Below are positions 1 to 13,300 of a stretch of 64,000 bases of DNA, one piece after another. The notes beneath the pieces were generated by a model, which was not told the DNA's origin, ran no database searches, and saw only the letters and a list, made by a program, of their open reading frames with translations. The first letter of the stretch is position 1; every line of letters starts with the position of its first letter. Source of the stretch: Mesocentrotus franciscanus (Eukaryota > Echinodermata > Echinoidea > Camarodonta > Strongylocentrotidae). The stretch is from the NCBI GenBank assembly GCA_037976565.1, contig CP137666.1, positions 50,123,271 through 50,187,270 on the forward strand. Reading direction: 5' to 3'. The position numbers and the translations under genes are program-made.

Positions 1-1336
1 GCAGACCAAATTGTGAAATACGTGCTCATGAAAGTTATGTACCGGTAATCATTATTCATTTATGCACAACTGTGCACTCCATGATACACAGATGGAAGTA
101 TTCTTTGAAAAGGGGAAACAAAGGCTATTTATGTAGCACCTCCATTGCTGTAGGAGTGATTGTTTCAAAATGTACAAAGTGGGACCTCTTCATGTTTTGA
201 AGATCTGTGAATATACGGGGTCATGTGCTAACCGTGAACTGGTCTATTCAGCCAAACATGAAAGAATTTTGGATGTTAATTGACATGTGAGGTGCTTGGA
301 ATGTTTGTAGGCAGCCTTAATATGTTTCCCATCTTCTTGTTCTTCTCGTTCTGCTTCTTCTCCTTGGTCTTCTTCTTCTTCTTTTTCTTCTTCTTCTTCT
401 TTTTCTTCTTCTTCTTCTTCTTCTTCTTCTTCTTCTTCTTCTTCTTCTTCTTCTTCTTCTTCTTCTTCTTCTTCTTCTTCTTCTTCTTCTTCTTCTTCTT
501 CTTCTTCTTCTTCTTCTTCTTCTTCTTCTTCTTCTTCTTCTTCTTCTTCTTCTTCTTCTTCTTCTTCTTCTTCTTCTTCTTCTTCTTCTTCTTCTTCATC
601 ATCTTCTCCTTCTTGGTCTGCTTCTTCTCCTTGGTCTTCTTCTTCTTCTGCTCTTCTTTTTCCTCATTTCTTGGCTTTTCATTCTCCCCCTTCCTCCTTG
701 GCTTCTCTTCCTCCTCCTTCTTTTTATTATATCCTTCTTCTTCTTTTATGTTTTTCTTATCTTTAAATCTTTCAGTATGATTATGATGCATCTGATGGTC
801 TAGAACTACAAGTCGGTATTCGTGTGGAGTACATGCAGGGAGTTTCCCTTGATTATCAAGAAAACACAGGTATTACTTATATGAAATTTAATGTATATGA
901 CATATACCATATCCCAAACCTTATGGCGAAATTGAAGCTTATCAAATGATTAAGCCGAGAGCTCATTCCAGCTGAGCATGCATTATTAATTTTTTCTGTT
1001 TATATAGAATTGTTGGATTGTGTGAAAGCTTAAGTTATACTATTGTAAGTGTGCCATATTCTGCTTTCATACATGTAACAATAGTTTTTTTCACTTCATG
1101 ATTCTATTCATATTTCCTTCCCCTTGTAATGCCCCTTTTCTGATATATCTCAACATTAACTGTAGATATAATTCTTTTATGTTGTCCCAAAAAGGATTTT
1201 TATAGAATTCATTCATTCCTTCTCTGTTATTAACAGTGGTTATCCTGTATGCTTGACAAGGGCAAGCAGCTACATGTATGAAAACAATGCGTTTTTTTTT
1301 AAAGAACAGTATTTAATTTGAACCTCCCCCTCCCCC

Positions 1337-1368
<32 letters not shown>

Positions 1369-4300
1369 TAGGCTTTACTACCAGTTTTTAAGATCATAGG
1401 CTTGAACTGTAAAGAAAAATCACAAGTCAGGAAAATTGAAACGGTGGGATTCAAACCTGTCATCTACTATTTGCTGACTCAGCCACTTGGCTGTTCTTTT
1501 TCTATGATAAAGAGGAATCAAAGATGCAAGATCTTTCTTTATAATAACTCATTAATATACTTCAGTCTGCCATGGACAAGAGTAGGGAATTGAAAGAAGC
1601 TTAATGGGAGGAATAAGTATGCAGATCTATGAATTTGGTAATTGTTTTTAAAAGAGAAATGTACATGTAGTGTACGTAAAGATACATCCGGAATGCAAAA
1701 GGCGTGACAGTCATTAATGATGTTGGTGAATAAAAAGTTTGTATTTGGAAGTACAAACAATATTTGAGCCTAATCAAGGTACAACATGTATTTAAAAAGC
1801 CCCGTTTCCTGTCGCGAAATTATGATTTTCAAGAATTTTTTTTAAATTACATTCCGGATGCATCTTTTCATGGCACTACATTTTGTTAAAGAGAAGGTTC
1901 ATTGATTTTAAACTTGACTGAATTTGGTATCATTGCAATCGAAAAATACACTGAGTAAAATTATTACATTTGTGTAACTTGTAAATTCAAGCAAAAATTA
2001 TAAAGGTTGATTAAACTTGACAAAAAAATCAACCCACTCAAGACCCCGAAAACATCGTAATTCAGCTGATTTTTCAGTGACGTCACGAAATGAACTATGG
2101 GCCGCTTAGCTGAAATGATTGACGACGGTGAGCAGTGCAGTTTGCGTGCAATTCACATGTATTGCATTGACTCTTGAGTACTGTACCCATTTATACCCAA
2201 TGTTGTTTACCTTCATCAAAATCCCCTGGAAATATTTATATATACAAAAACATACTTGATTTGAGTTTTGAGGAGATAGAAGAAGGAAGTACCTTGGACA
2301 TCGACAACGACAATGCAGATTTGGGAGATCTCTAGACTATAGATCAATTTTATAACTTCCAAATAGCGAGTGGATATAACGTCGATGTAGCGTTCAAGTA
2401 TACCATAGGCCTGTCTGTGCATTAAGTGTACGTATATACGTACGTACAACCTGCCTGCATTGCATCGCATCTTGTGCAGCATGCTTGCCGTAGCCAGCCT
2501 AGCCCGGCTCTCGAGCAAGCCGTGCAATTCAGCCCGGCGCTCGAGCTAGCTGTGAATCGCGAACCGGACTGATCTAAGTCTTCTCTTGGTTTCCCCTTTC
2601 CCCATCTATCTGGTACTACGACTTAATTCATCAAAAATCTAAATCTATCGGCCTAATCAGACATTTTCGTAATGAATATCTGGACAATTTTATGTAGATT
2701 ACAAGTCGCCTGTTTTGCTCCAGAAGAGTCGTTAGGTCAGCATGCAAAATGTTTTTTATGCTCAAATGTGACGGAAAATAACATAAAAATCAACAAACAT
2801 TTGTAGAAAGTACTATTTATCTCATTCAAAATGCCAAAATAAAGGAAATATCACCACTGGTGGTAAATAAATTAACAACCTTAACCCATATCTCAAAATT
2901 GCAATGGGTTTGCAACATTGTCCCGAATGTGTGATGTAGGTTGTTCATATTGTGACGTCACCATATCGCATGTAAATAACGCCGTCATTTCATTTTGTGA
3001 GTGGGTTCTGGAAAGGGTATCAAAATTGTATTTAATTTATTCCTCACAATATTGAGGGCTTAAAAAGTACTTTACTCATTTTGTGAATGTTCTCAGCAAT
3101 CTGTAGAGGTTTAATTTGCCTATTTTCCAAGTTTCAATGAACCTTCTCTTTAAAGCTGCCTAAATCTTCTTTCTCTGTTGCAGTAACCCTGTATAATTGC
3201 TCTGTAAGTGGAGTGAACTGCCGTAGTTGTGTGACAATGTCGATTAGAGCGGAGCTTGGATGTGGATGGTGTACAGGACTCTTGTCCTGTTTGGTGAATG
3301 ACCCTGATGAACCATGCAATGGTGAATTTTATGAAAGAGGACAGTCGGACAGCTGCCCACCCCCCCAAATTACTAAAGTGAGTATCAGTACTCTGATGGA
3401 ATTATGTTCACTGAAATCATGTGTGAATATAAGCTTTGTGAATCAAAGGGGGGGGGGGGAGAATCAGTATAATATAAAAACATGGTATTTGTCATTGTGA
3501 CATGATGAAGAAAGAAGTCCAATTGATTTCTCATGTATTAACAAAAAATCAGTGAGTGAAAAGAACATCCATTAAAAATGATAAATGAAAGATAATGCTA
3601 ACTTTGTGCATATAAAATTAATTCATACCACAATACCAGTCTAAAGTTATTGATATCATCATGACAAGAGGAGACCCATACACCCATATACCGCCTTTTA
3701 TACAAAGTCTCAAAAATGAGAAAACATAACATAAGCAAATGGTAAATGAGCAATCATTCTATAAAAAAAAACTCCCTTCAAAGAAAAGGAATGAAATAAA
3801 CAGCCTAGGTTTTGGAAGGGCTGTCTGTTGCTGATTGTATCTGGTGTAGTCCAATACCACTCAGCCCACCTCCATTGTCTAGTGGTTAAAGCCCCTCTAA
3901 AGTGTTGGGAGCCCCAAATTCGCCAAAAATTTGATGGCAAAATTTCACTTAAATTGTATCATAATGTGAAAGAGGATGACATTTAAGATGCACTTCTGCA
4001 AAGATTCCCCGCCCCCCAAATGTGTTTGAAGACAAATATTGATAAAAGAATACATCATTTAGGTTTTCTGTAGTATGCAGAAAACCTAAATTTTGTATTC
4101 TTTCATCAATATTCAACTTCAAACACATTTGTTTTTAAAATCCTTGCAGAAACGTGTCTTAAATGACATCTTCTTTTACATTATGATACAATTTAAGTGA
4201 AATTTTGCCATCAAATTGTTCGGGCTCCCAACAATTTAGAGGGGCTTTAAGGCATTTGATATACACAGCCAAAGACCAGGATTCGATTCCCAGCAGAGAC

Positions 4301-7300
4301 AGTTTTTGCAACCTCTGCAGTTAATGCTAAAAACATGAAGGCAATAAGGAGGAACAATGAATTTAAAGCTATGCATCTTAATACTTCTCTTATCTAGTCA
4401 ATTTCTAACATTATTACCGGTATATATATATGTGAATGTTTACTTAATAGCTCTTCCCTGTTGCTGGACCAAGGGAGGGTAACACTACTCTGACTATCAG
4501 CGGTACAAACATGCCTGCAGAGAAAAATGAGACTGTTAACATTACAGTGGCAGGAGTCGAATGCTTGACTATAGATGGCAGCTTGAATCCAGGAATCAGG
4601 TCAGTTTAACCTACAGGTTCACCTTCATTCCAAATTAACTGTAGGTTCACTAGGACCATTGTCAATAAGCTTCTGTCGATACTTAACATTGACAACGAAA
4701 ATTTTGAAATTTTTGTTTGAAATTAGAACATGTTCACAGCCGGTCTTGTAAGAATTAAAAAAAACCTTCTTGGGATGTTAGAGAGTAAAAATATGGCCTT
4801 TGATGCATCACATTATTTTCTAGAAACAGATCTACATTGCATTTATAAATATTGTGTCCTGCAAACACATTTTCTTCAGGAAACGTGGTTTTCTTCAAGA
4901 GGATAGAGCCTTTTTAACATGCATTTATTTCCATGCATTATATTTAGCAAGAATGCATGGCTGACTTTCTGATGACACTTCTTAAAATAATGCATTCATC
5001 GACCCATAAAAGCAGAAGTTGTGTTTACACATTGATGTCCACATCAGGAAAGTTGAACATCGGGCAGGGTGACAGATAAACTCATTATCGACAATAGCCC
5101 TTAGGTTTACTTGAACATCTGAGGATCCGTTACATGCAGAGGGGTAGAATAAAATTTTAAGTTTGTTGACAGAGAATGGGAAGAATTTAGAGTGGTACCT
5201 GGAAGCACTTTAGATTGAGCAACATTATACAGTGCCCACTGTAGGAACAAAAGTCTATCACCTTCAAAATTGAATCAAGGTAGAAATTGCTGCCTGTCAT
5301 ACAGTATCTATAGGGCCTATATGTAGTTCATAATCCAGTTTGGAGGTGTACAGTAGTGCGGATTTAATCATTGTTTTATGACAATCATTTTTTACCTGTT
5401 GATTTGTTCCTAACAGTATCGATTGCTCTACTGGAAGCTCAGGTAATGAAACTGTGGAAGACATTGTAACGGTTGTATTTGTCTTTGGGACTGCTTCGTC
5501 AGATGAACTCTTCTCATACCGGGTGAGTACAAGCATTAACGGAAAGTCTAAACCTGATTCTCAGTTGCTCTGAAGTTGCTCCTGTGATGCAGGAAAGGAA
5601 TGCTCAACAAAGAGTCTTTGTAATACTGTCTTTTTATTCCAGCATGTACTGTAAAAGAACAACTGGAAAATAAACCTGCATGGCTATACATCCTCTCAGT
5701 GATCTTCATTGTACAATTACCACACTCTGAGTGACACACTAGCTTTCAAGTTGTCCTCTCCAAACTATTTATGAAGGGTACAATGACATCCTAGCTGTGA
5801 TGAGATAAGTAACATGCAGTAGTGCAGTAGGAGTGACACAGTTGAATGTAAAAAGTTTAGGCTTCCACCATTTTGAATTGTACTTGTTATAGTGCCCATG
5901 GCTCTCATAACTATGCCCATATATTCGAATTTGTGTCATGTTTGTCCTTCTACTTTACAGGACCCTCAAGTTACTGGTTTCTCACCTGTAAAGGGGATAA
6001 AAGCTGGAGGAACCGTGATGAATATCACCGGAGAAAACCTAGATACAGGGAGAGTCATCAGGGTTTTGGTAGGGGAGGCTGAATGCGACATAATAGAGAA
6101 TGGGTAGGCTATTTCTTGTTTGTGCAAAAACCTGTATGCTTTAGAGGTCGTATGACACTTGCTCTGGTGACAACTGCTCCATGGTTAATCTTGTACATAA
6201 AGTGAATTCTAAAGTTCAAACTGAACTAGCGGTTTACTTTAATCCTGGACCATACACTGTACTCTAACACTAGCACTTTATGTTACCCTAGCTTACACAA
6301 CACCTAACGCTGACCGTAGCCTACACGTAAACGTAATATAAAACACATCATTAACCCTAAATTTTGACCCTGCCTGTACGTATTTGATGAAATAAAGTCT
6401 GGAGCAATTGTTGCCAGAGCATATGTCGGAGTAGCACATTGGAAGGTCACTTTGATATCTGTGCAACATGCAGATTATTGAATTTGAGGGTTTTATCAGT
6501 GTCCTAATACTCTGTACATGACCTTACTGTAAAATTTTCATATTATCAGTTTGTATAGTTTTACTAGCTACACATTTTTATGAATTTATATGATTTTTCT
6601 TTCTTTCCAGATACAATTAGTTGCAGCTAAAGTGGAACTAGATTTTACAACTGATTGTACATGTACATTATGTTAGTCAATCTTTATGTTCTAATATTCC
6701 ATTCAGTGTAACTCCTGAGCTGATACAATGCAAAACTGGATCATCCAAAATGGGCAATGCTTCAGTTACCGTGAGTTTCGATGGAGCAGAGAGAGTGGTT
6801 CCGGGTGTTTATAATTATGTCGAGGATCCTGTCATTACTGGTTACTCCCCCAAGGAATCCATCATGTCGTAAGTTTGAGAGAATTCTTTTGTATTCTACC
6901 AATCAGTTGTGCAAGAATCTGTTATAGATGTGATACTTGATATAGTGGAGGTGTCGTGGTATAGTGGTTCATTCACTGGACTCTCAATCCAAGGGTTGAG
7001 GGTTTGAGTCTCAGCCCAGCACTAACATCCTTTTGGCAAGACATAGATCCACATTTGCCACTCTCCACCCAGGTGTAAATGAGTACCTGGCAATTGCTGG
7101 GGTAATACTAATTGCAGGACCCTCAAGGAGAACAGCTGTGATGCTGATAAGGCTTCCCTGGGGAATCTAAATTATTACTGTAGTCATAACATGTTACCAA
7201 GTAACAAAATCAATTGATGATTAAGTAAAGGATGAATAGTATTAATTAAAAGTCCAAAGATTTAAAATGGGAAATTGCTTGCTTCATATCAATTACAATA

Positions 7301-10300
7301 CAATATCATGATGTTTGGTCACTTTACATAATACTGGAATACTGAAAGTCAACACCTTTTCATGTTGGAGAATAAAGTTCTATTGAATTCATTTATCACA
7401 AAAATTGATATTGTCAATTAGGTATTGACTACAGGGGTTTAAACGAGTTGTACTGAGTGATATTTGTTTCTATACTACCTTTAGGGGTGGAATCTTGCTG
7501 ACTGTTGTAGGGTCAGGGTTCTCTGACGTACAGACTGCAACATTGGAACTAACCTTTGCTGATGAGATCATTAGCCAGGTAAGAACAATTCACATTTAAG
7601 CTTCATTCAGATATGACATGGCAAACTGTAAAAGAATTTGTTATGATGTTGTAAGTGTAATACGCGTCACATTTCTGTATCTCACAACACATAGCTCAGT
7701 GAATATGCTTAGGAATTACCTTGGTTCACGCGGTTGCCGTTCACTGCAGCATACCTGAATTAGCTTTTTTGATGTACTAATGTTAATAGGCAGAGTTTGT
7801 CTTCATACAATTTGAGTTTTATAACATATGCTGAAGTTGTTGACCAGAATTTTATATGTTTGCTGGAGATAATGCAATGGAGAGTTAAATGTGGGCACTA
7901 TAATATGTCATTTGATGTCCATTTTTTATTGAGTGATTGAATGAAAAGGTGAATGTGGTTTAATACTGAAGGGCTTTAAATACAATGTAAGCACAGTGAA
8001 TGTGCTTAGCTAGTGCCCTACATTTGTATGTTTGTTCAGATAAGAAGTGGTAAATTAACCGCTGCTTTTGAAATGAATGGCAACTGCACGTAGCAAAGGT
8101 CCTATACATATTCACTGAGCTCGGCGTAACAACGCTGTAGTTTATCAAGTCACAACTGAACAAGGCTTTTAGTCTGTTTTGAAAAATTAAAAAACATGAG
8201 ATACATATACAGCTGAGAATCCACAACTTTATTACCTCCTCCTTAGAAAAAACATTATATTTCTGAGACATGGTATTCCAAGGTTAATCACTATATTGCA
8301 AGAGGATTAGGGTACCGGTGCCCCTTGTGCACTTTTAATGTAGGTAGTGAAGTTAGAATGTTGACAGAGTAAAAGTAAAAAATCACCATTAGGTCGATTC
8401 TGTGACATATGTCCTGTTGGGTTTGGTGTTATGATTAGGTATAGAGTTTGGACCAGGGTTGAAGATGTGAATTTTTAAATGTAGAATATTGACCATGGAG
8501 CATGTATTAAACAACGTTCGAAATCCCTCCTTGTCATATTTCTTGCTGATTGGGAATTTTTAAATTTTTTATTGTATCAACAGGAATGCTCAGTGAACAA
8601 AAGTACAGAAATTTACTGCATGACCCCCGTCCTGGACAATACATCAGACATGACACCAGCCCCTTCACGTCGACGAAGAGAGGCTACTCCAGTAGGAACT
8701 GCTTTCCTCTTGGATGGTCTAAGAGTTTCAACATTTGAAGCCCTGTCAGTTTACCCTGATCCAGTATATGAAGTATTGGAAGGCACTTATGTCATTAAAA
8801 ATCCAGGACAAATAGAGACATTTAAAGTATGTACTGATATTAAATGATCTTATTACTGTAAATAACATATAAACTGCCACTGTGTGTATTAACCACACCC
8901 CCATTTTCAACCCGCCGTTGAAAAAAAAGTACTTTACTACTTCATGTTCTTACATGAACACTAAACTCAGAAGGAAATTAAAATGATTCATAATTAAGTT
9001 GAGGCACGTTTCCTTGTAGGTTTCACAACACTCAGGATTTTACTCTGAAACAGGCGGCGACCAGCCAAGTAATTGGGGATCCCTCCAAATATAGGTCACT
9101 GACCAAAAGTCTCGCACGGATTTGATGCTGGTTGAAGCATATTGCATGTATTAGATCAATACATCAAGTTTAACAAGAGTACACATTCAGTTCCACATTT
9201 AAAAAATCCAACATTAATGATATATTTTATCTAGCTAGTACCTTTTAATAGTTCTCTCCTCATATGTACAGGAAGTCTTCACTGTTTTAATATTTTTTTG
9301 AATAACAATTCCACTATGCATTTGATCTGCAATTCATGATTTAGACATTTTATACCAGAATGTTTAATCTGATAGCATTATAACTTTTACATCTTTTATA
9401 GGGTTGAAGGTAGTATGGTGGGTGTCTATAGTGTGAGCTCTGCAGGTCATATTTCATGGTGGATATCTTTCAAATTTTCTATCGAGATGCATTATACTCT
9501 AATCTAAACACATATTATTTTAGTGATGCTACTCCTAGTCTTGACAATAGTCTGAGCCACTAGTGGCGATCTCCACATCATCCTTTTGTTTCAGGGAGGG
9601 GAGAGGAGATCTTTGGCCCTCCTTCAAACATACGGATGACACAAAAATCGCTGCCCCTGCCGGGGGATACATTCGCATTGCGCGGCAATGGAGATTGCGA
9701 TATTTCTAGTTTCATACATCTATTTTGCATTGTTTTACTCCTCGTTTTATTATACTTCACCTTGTTTTCTATAAGTTGTGTATTTAAGGGGTGTATTTCA
9801 TCATAGTTAGAACTTACGTTAGATTAAAGAAAAGTCTTATGTGGCTGACATTACAGTATCAATAAATTTTTTTAATCAATGATGTTAAATTAATCATCTT
9901 AATGGTATGTCAATTAATAATCATAAATATCATATTTTTCTCTTATTTGTTTCTTTTTCTTGCTCCCCCCCCCCCATTTTTCAGGGAGAGAACCTCAAAG
10001 TACCATCAGAAAATTTTGCGGATTTTGTGACCGTTTGCATTGGCAAAGGAGAGTGTGGCGTGTTGCAGGTCTCTACACCGACTGAATTGTCCTGTTTGTC
10101 TCCTGAAGAACAACCAGAGAATGGAGTATGCAAAGGAGATGATGCAGATCTTGAAGCTGATGCCCTCAACATTGTGGTTAGTGTTTGGGGTGCACAATAC
10201 ATGCTCCTGCCACATTTGCTTCGCACTAATTTCCTATGCTATTGAAATCCCAAATTCTACCCTTGACCCAACGCTCTACCCAACCCCAATCCTTACCCCT

Positions 10301-13300
10301 TAACGAAACCAAATATCTTATCTCATACCTTACCCTAGCCCTATACTTTTGATTAAATTGTTGCTGGAGCATATGTCAGAGCACTTAGTATTTTGTGTCA
10401 TAAAGGTGGACAGAAGCCTTCTAAAAAAAAAATCAATTTATTTCATTTGTTTCTTAGTTATTTCATTTATTTGATTTCCAGACAAAAAGTTACTATATTT
10501 GGAAATAATGGAATTAAGAAATACCACAAACTCATGCTCGAGGATAGCAAAAAAGACACTAGTTCCTGTTTAATATAGACATTCTCCTCACTAGTCAGTG
10601 GTGCACAAACATAGTTATACAAAGTTTACAAACATACAGGAATACAAAGCAACGTCGATTTTCAATTTATGTTCTTCAGTTAGTTGTAATGATCTTCTTA
10701 TCGGGTCACTACACAAGTCCCGTCCAGTGCTGCACACAGGCTCTGGCACGGCAGTTCATGGCTTCCAGGTCATCTTGGGTGCATGGCTCTGGCAGGAGTG
10801 GGCAGACTAGCAGGTGTTCCATTTTCTGTTCCAGTGAACTGTCGTGCCAGAGTCTGTGTGGAGCACCGGACTTGTGTAGTGACCCGATAAGAAGATCATT
10901 ACAATGAACTGAAGAATATAAATCAAAAAACGCATTCACATGTTATGTGTTCGTCTCTGAAACCCTACTTCTGCATTAGGACTCTGCATCCTCCATAACC
11001 AGTTCTTAGGCGGTTGAGGCTTTGCCAAAAAGACCAAGTATCGCTGGAGCCGGATGCGAGGGATTCCTTGGGGCTGAGGGAGAGTTTTTTGTAATGATGA
11101 AATAATAAAACTAATCTTGAAATAAAAGATAAACAGGGGACAGCATCATTATGTCAGAGCAAAGAAAAGAAGATGAAAATAAAGGTCATGGTAAACAAAA
11201 GAAAGATTTACATCATAGTATTTCCTACATATAAAGGGGAAGAAGCAGAAAAGTATAATGAGTAGATTAAAGACCCCATCCGATGAAAATACAACTTCAT
11301 ATCAGTGGAAAGCTGAATGAACGTAGAATACAAATATAATGGAATAACAAATATTTTCCCTTTCAGTATTGCTCAAAAGCAAATTAAAACTTCATTTTCC
11401 GCACCCCTCTAAATTAATGGTCAACGGGGGTCAGATTTGCTGTAGTTACGGTGATGACATAACATGTGGACCCAATCGGCTCGCCTACATAGCTGAGGCG
11501 ATGAGTCATGCTTAATTAATGCAAAGTCATTGTGAATATGTGTACTTTACATAAGATAATGTCATCAAGTCGATAGCTAGTTTTTAGGTTGGCAACTTCG
11601 GATTGTCAAAGTTTTAGATTTTGAGTTTTCAGAGAGCTGTTACTCCTTTGACAGACACTAAATAGCATATAATTGATGTTATTGTAATTTATGGCTCATA
11701 AGCTTTCCGTTGGTATACAATTCATCTATTTCATATTTCACTTCCGCCAGGGTCTTTAATATGAGTGGAGAAATATCTTCATTGCAAGAATGAAGGATAA
11801 AATTCACACAGGGTCCAAATAGTAATATATTGGTCTTAAAGACTTATATTTGCTAAACAGTTTTAGTAGGAAATTAGTAATCACTTAGTAATGGGTACAC
11901 AAAGATTAGGGATACGAGTTGATTTGACCATTCAATAGAATATTAAGTCTGATATACAAACAAAACAGTCCTTTTTATGGCAGGTGACTTTTAGCAAGAC
12001 TTTGTAACTTTTGTAGTAGTTTTGTTATATTTCCATAATGCCCATTTTTTACATAATTTGAACTTTCTTTTGTCTCAGGTTTTCCCTTTTGAACGAAAAA
12101 ATAGAAAATGAGTGAAGCATCTTTGTAGCGCTTCTATTGATTCAGTATGATTCTTTTGATATGGTAACCAAACAAGGACCACATAACCTATAAATGGGCA
12201 CAGAGTGTACTGAAGACTTGCAGTTTTTGTAGTGTGACATTTTCTAACTTTTTTCTTCTCATTTATCAGGTGTTTCATGGGGATAATCTGAGACAGGTCT
12301 TGGGCATTGCCCGCTATGACAGTGGTTCTGACACATTGCCTTACATCATTGGAGGTGTTGTGGGAGGGGTTGTGGTCCTAAGTATCATCATCTTCCTCGC
12401 TTGTGTGCGTCGGGCATAGGAACTACAAAGCCCAGATCAAGAATACGGAAATGGAGATGGAGAACCTCATGCAACATTCCAGGAGAGAGGTCATGACTGG
12501 TATGCAATCAATTTAGAGACATATGTTAGGCAGTTTCTATGTGCATTTCATCACAGTTTGCTGACAATGGGCCTGGTTGGTTATTTCAATTAATGTGTAT
12601 TGCTGACAATGGGCCTGCAGGGTTGGTTATTTCAATTATTGTGTATACAAATCGCACATTCAGTGAGCATCTAGTAGTACCTAGTCCAACTTATTATCCC
12701 ATCGCTGACGAAGTCAGAGGGGATATAGAAACGCCGCTGTCCGTCCTTCCTTCCTTCCTTCCTTCCGTGCGTGCGTCCGTCCGTAACAAATTTGGTTTCC
12801 GATCAATAACTTTAGTAATGTTTGACGGATTTTAATGAAGTTTGATATGAAGGTACATGGTATCAAAATACAGGCTAAGTTCGATTTCGGAGTATGTAGG
12901 TCAAAGGTCAAAGGTCATAGCTCATGAAATATGCGAATCTGGTTTCCAATCGATAACTTTAGTAATGTTTGACGGATTTTAATCAAATTTGATATGAAGG
13001 TACATGGTATCAAAACACAGCCTAAGTTCAATTTCCGAGTATGTAGGTCAAAGGTCATAGCTCATTAAATATGCGAATCTGGTTTCCGATCGATAATTTC
13101 AGTAATGTTTGACAGATTTTAATGAAATTTGATATGAAGGTACATGGTATCAAAACACAGCCTAAGTTCAATTTCCGAGTATGTAGGTCAAAGGTCATAG
13201 CTCATTAAATATGCGAATCTGGTTTCCGATCGATAACTTTAGTAATGTTTGACAGATTTAAATGAAATTTGATATGAAGGTACATAGTATCAAAACACAG

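Noticed and set aside
276..791. Long open frames of poly-Lys and poly-Phe on both strands
   Set aside because: They are translations of the (TTC)n repeat.
3710..3940. Minus-strand 76-residue frame
   Set aside because: Overlaps the SINE and MITE junction; no motif.
6960..7015. Functional tRNA gene
   Set aside because: Has A and B boxes but no paired cloverleaf, and a SINE body follows.
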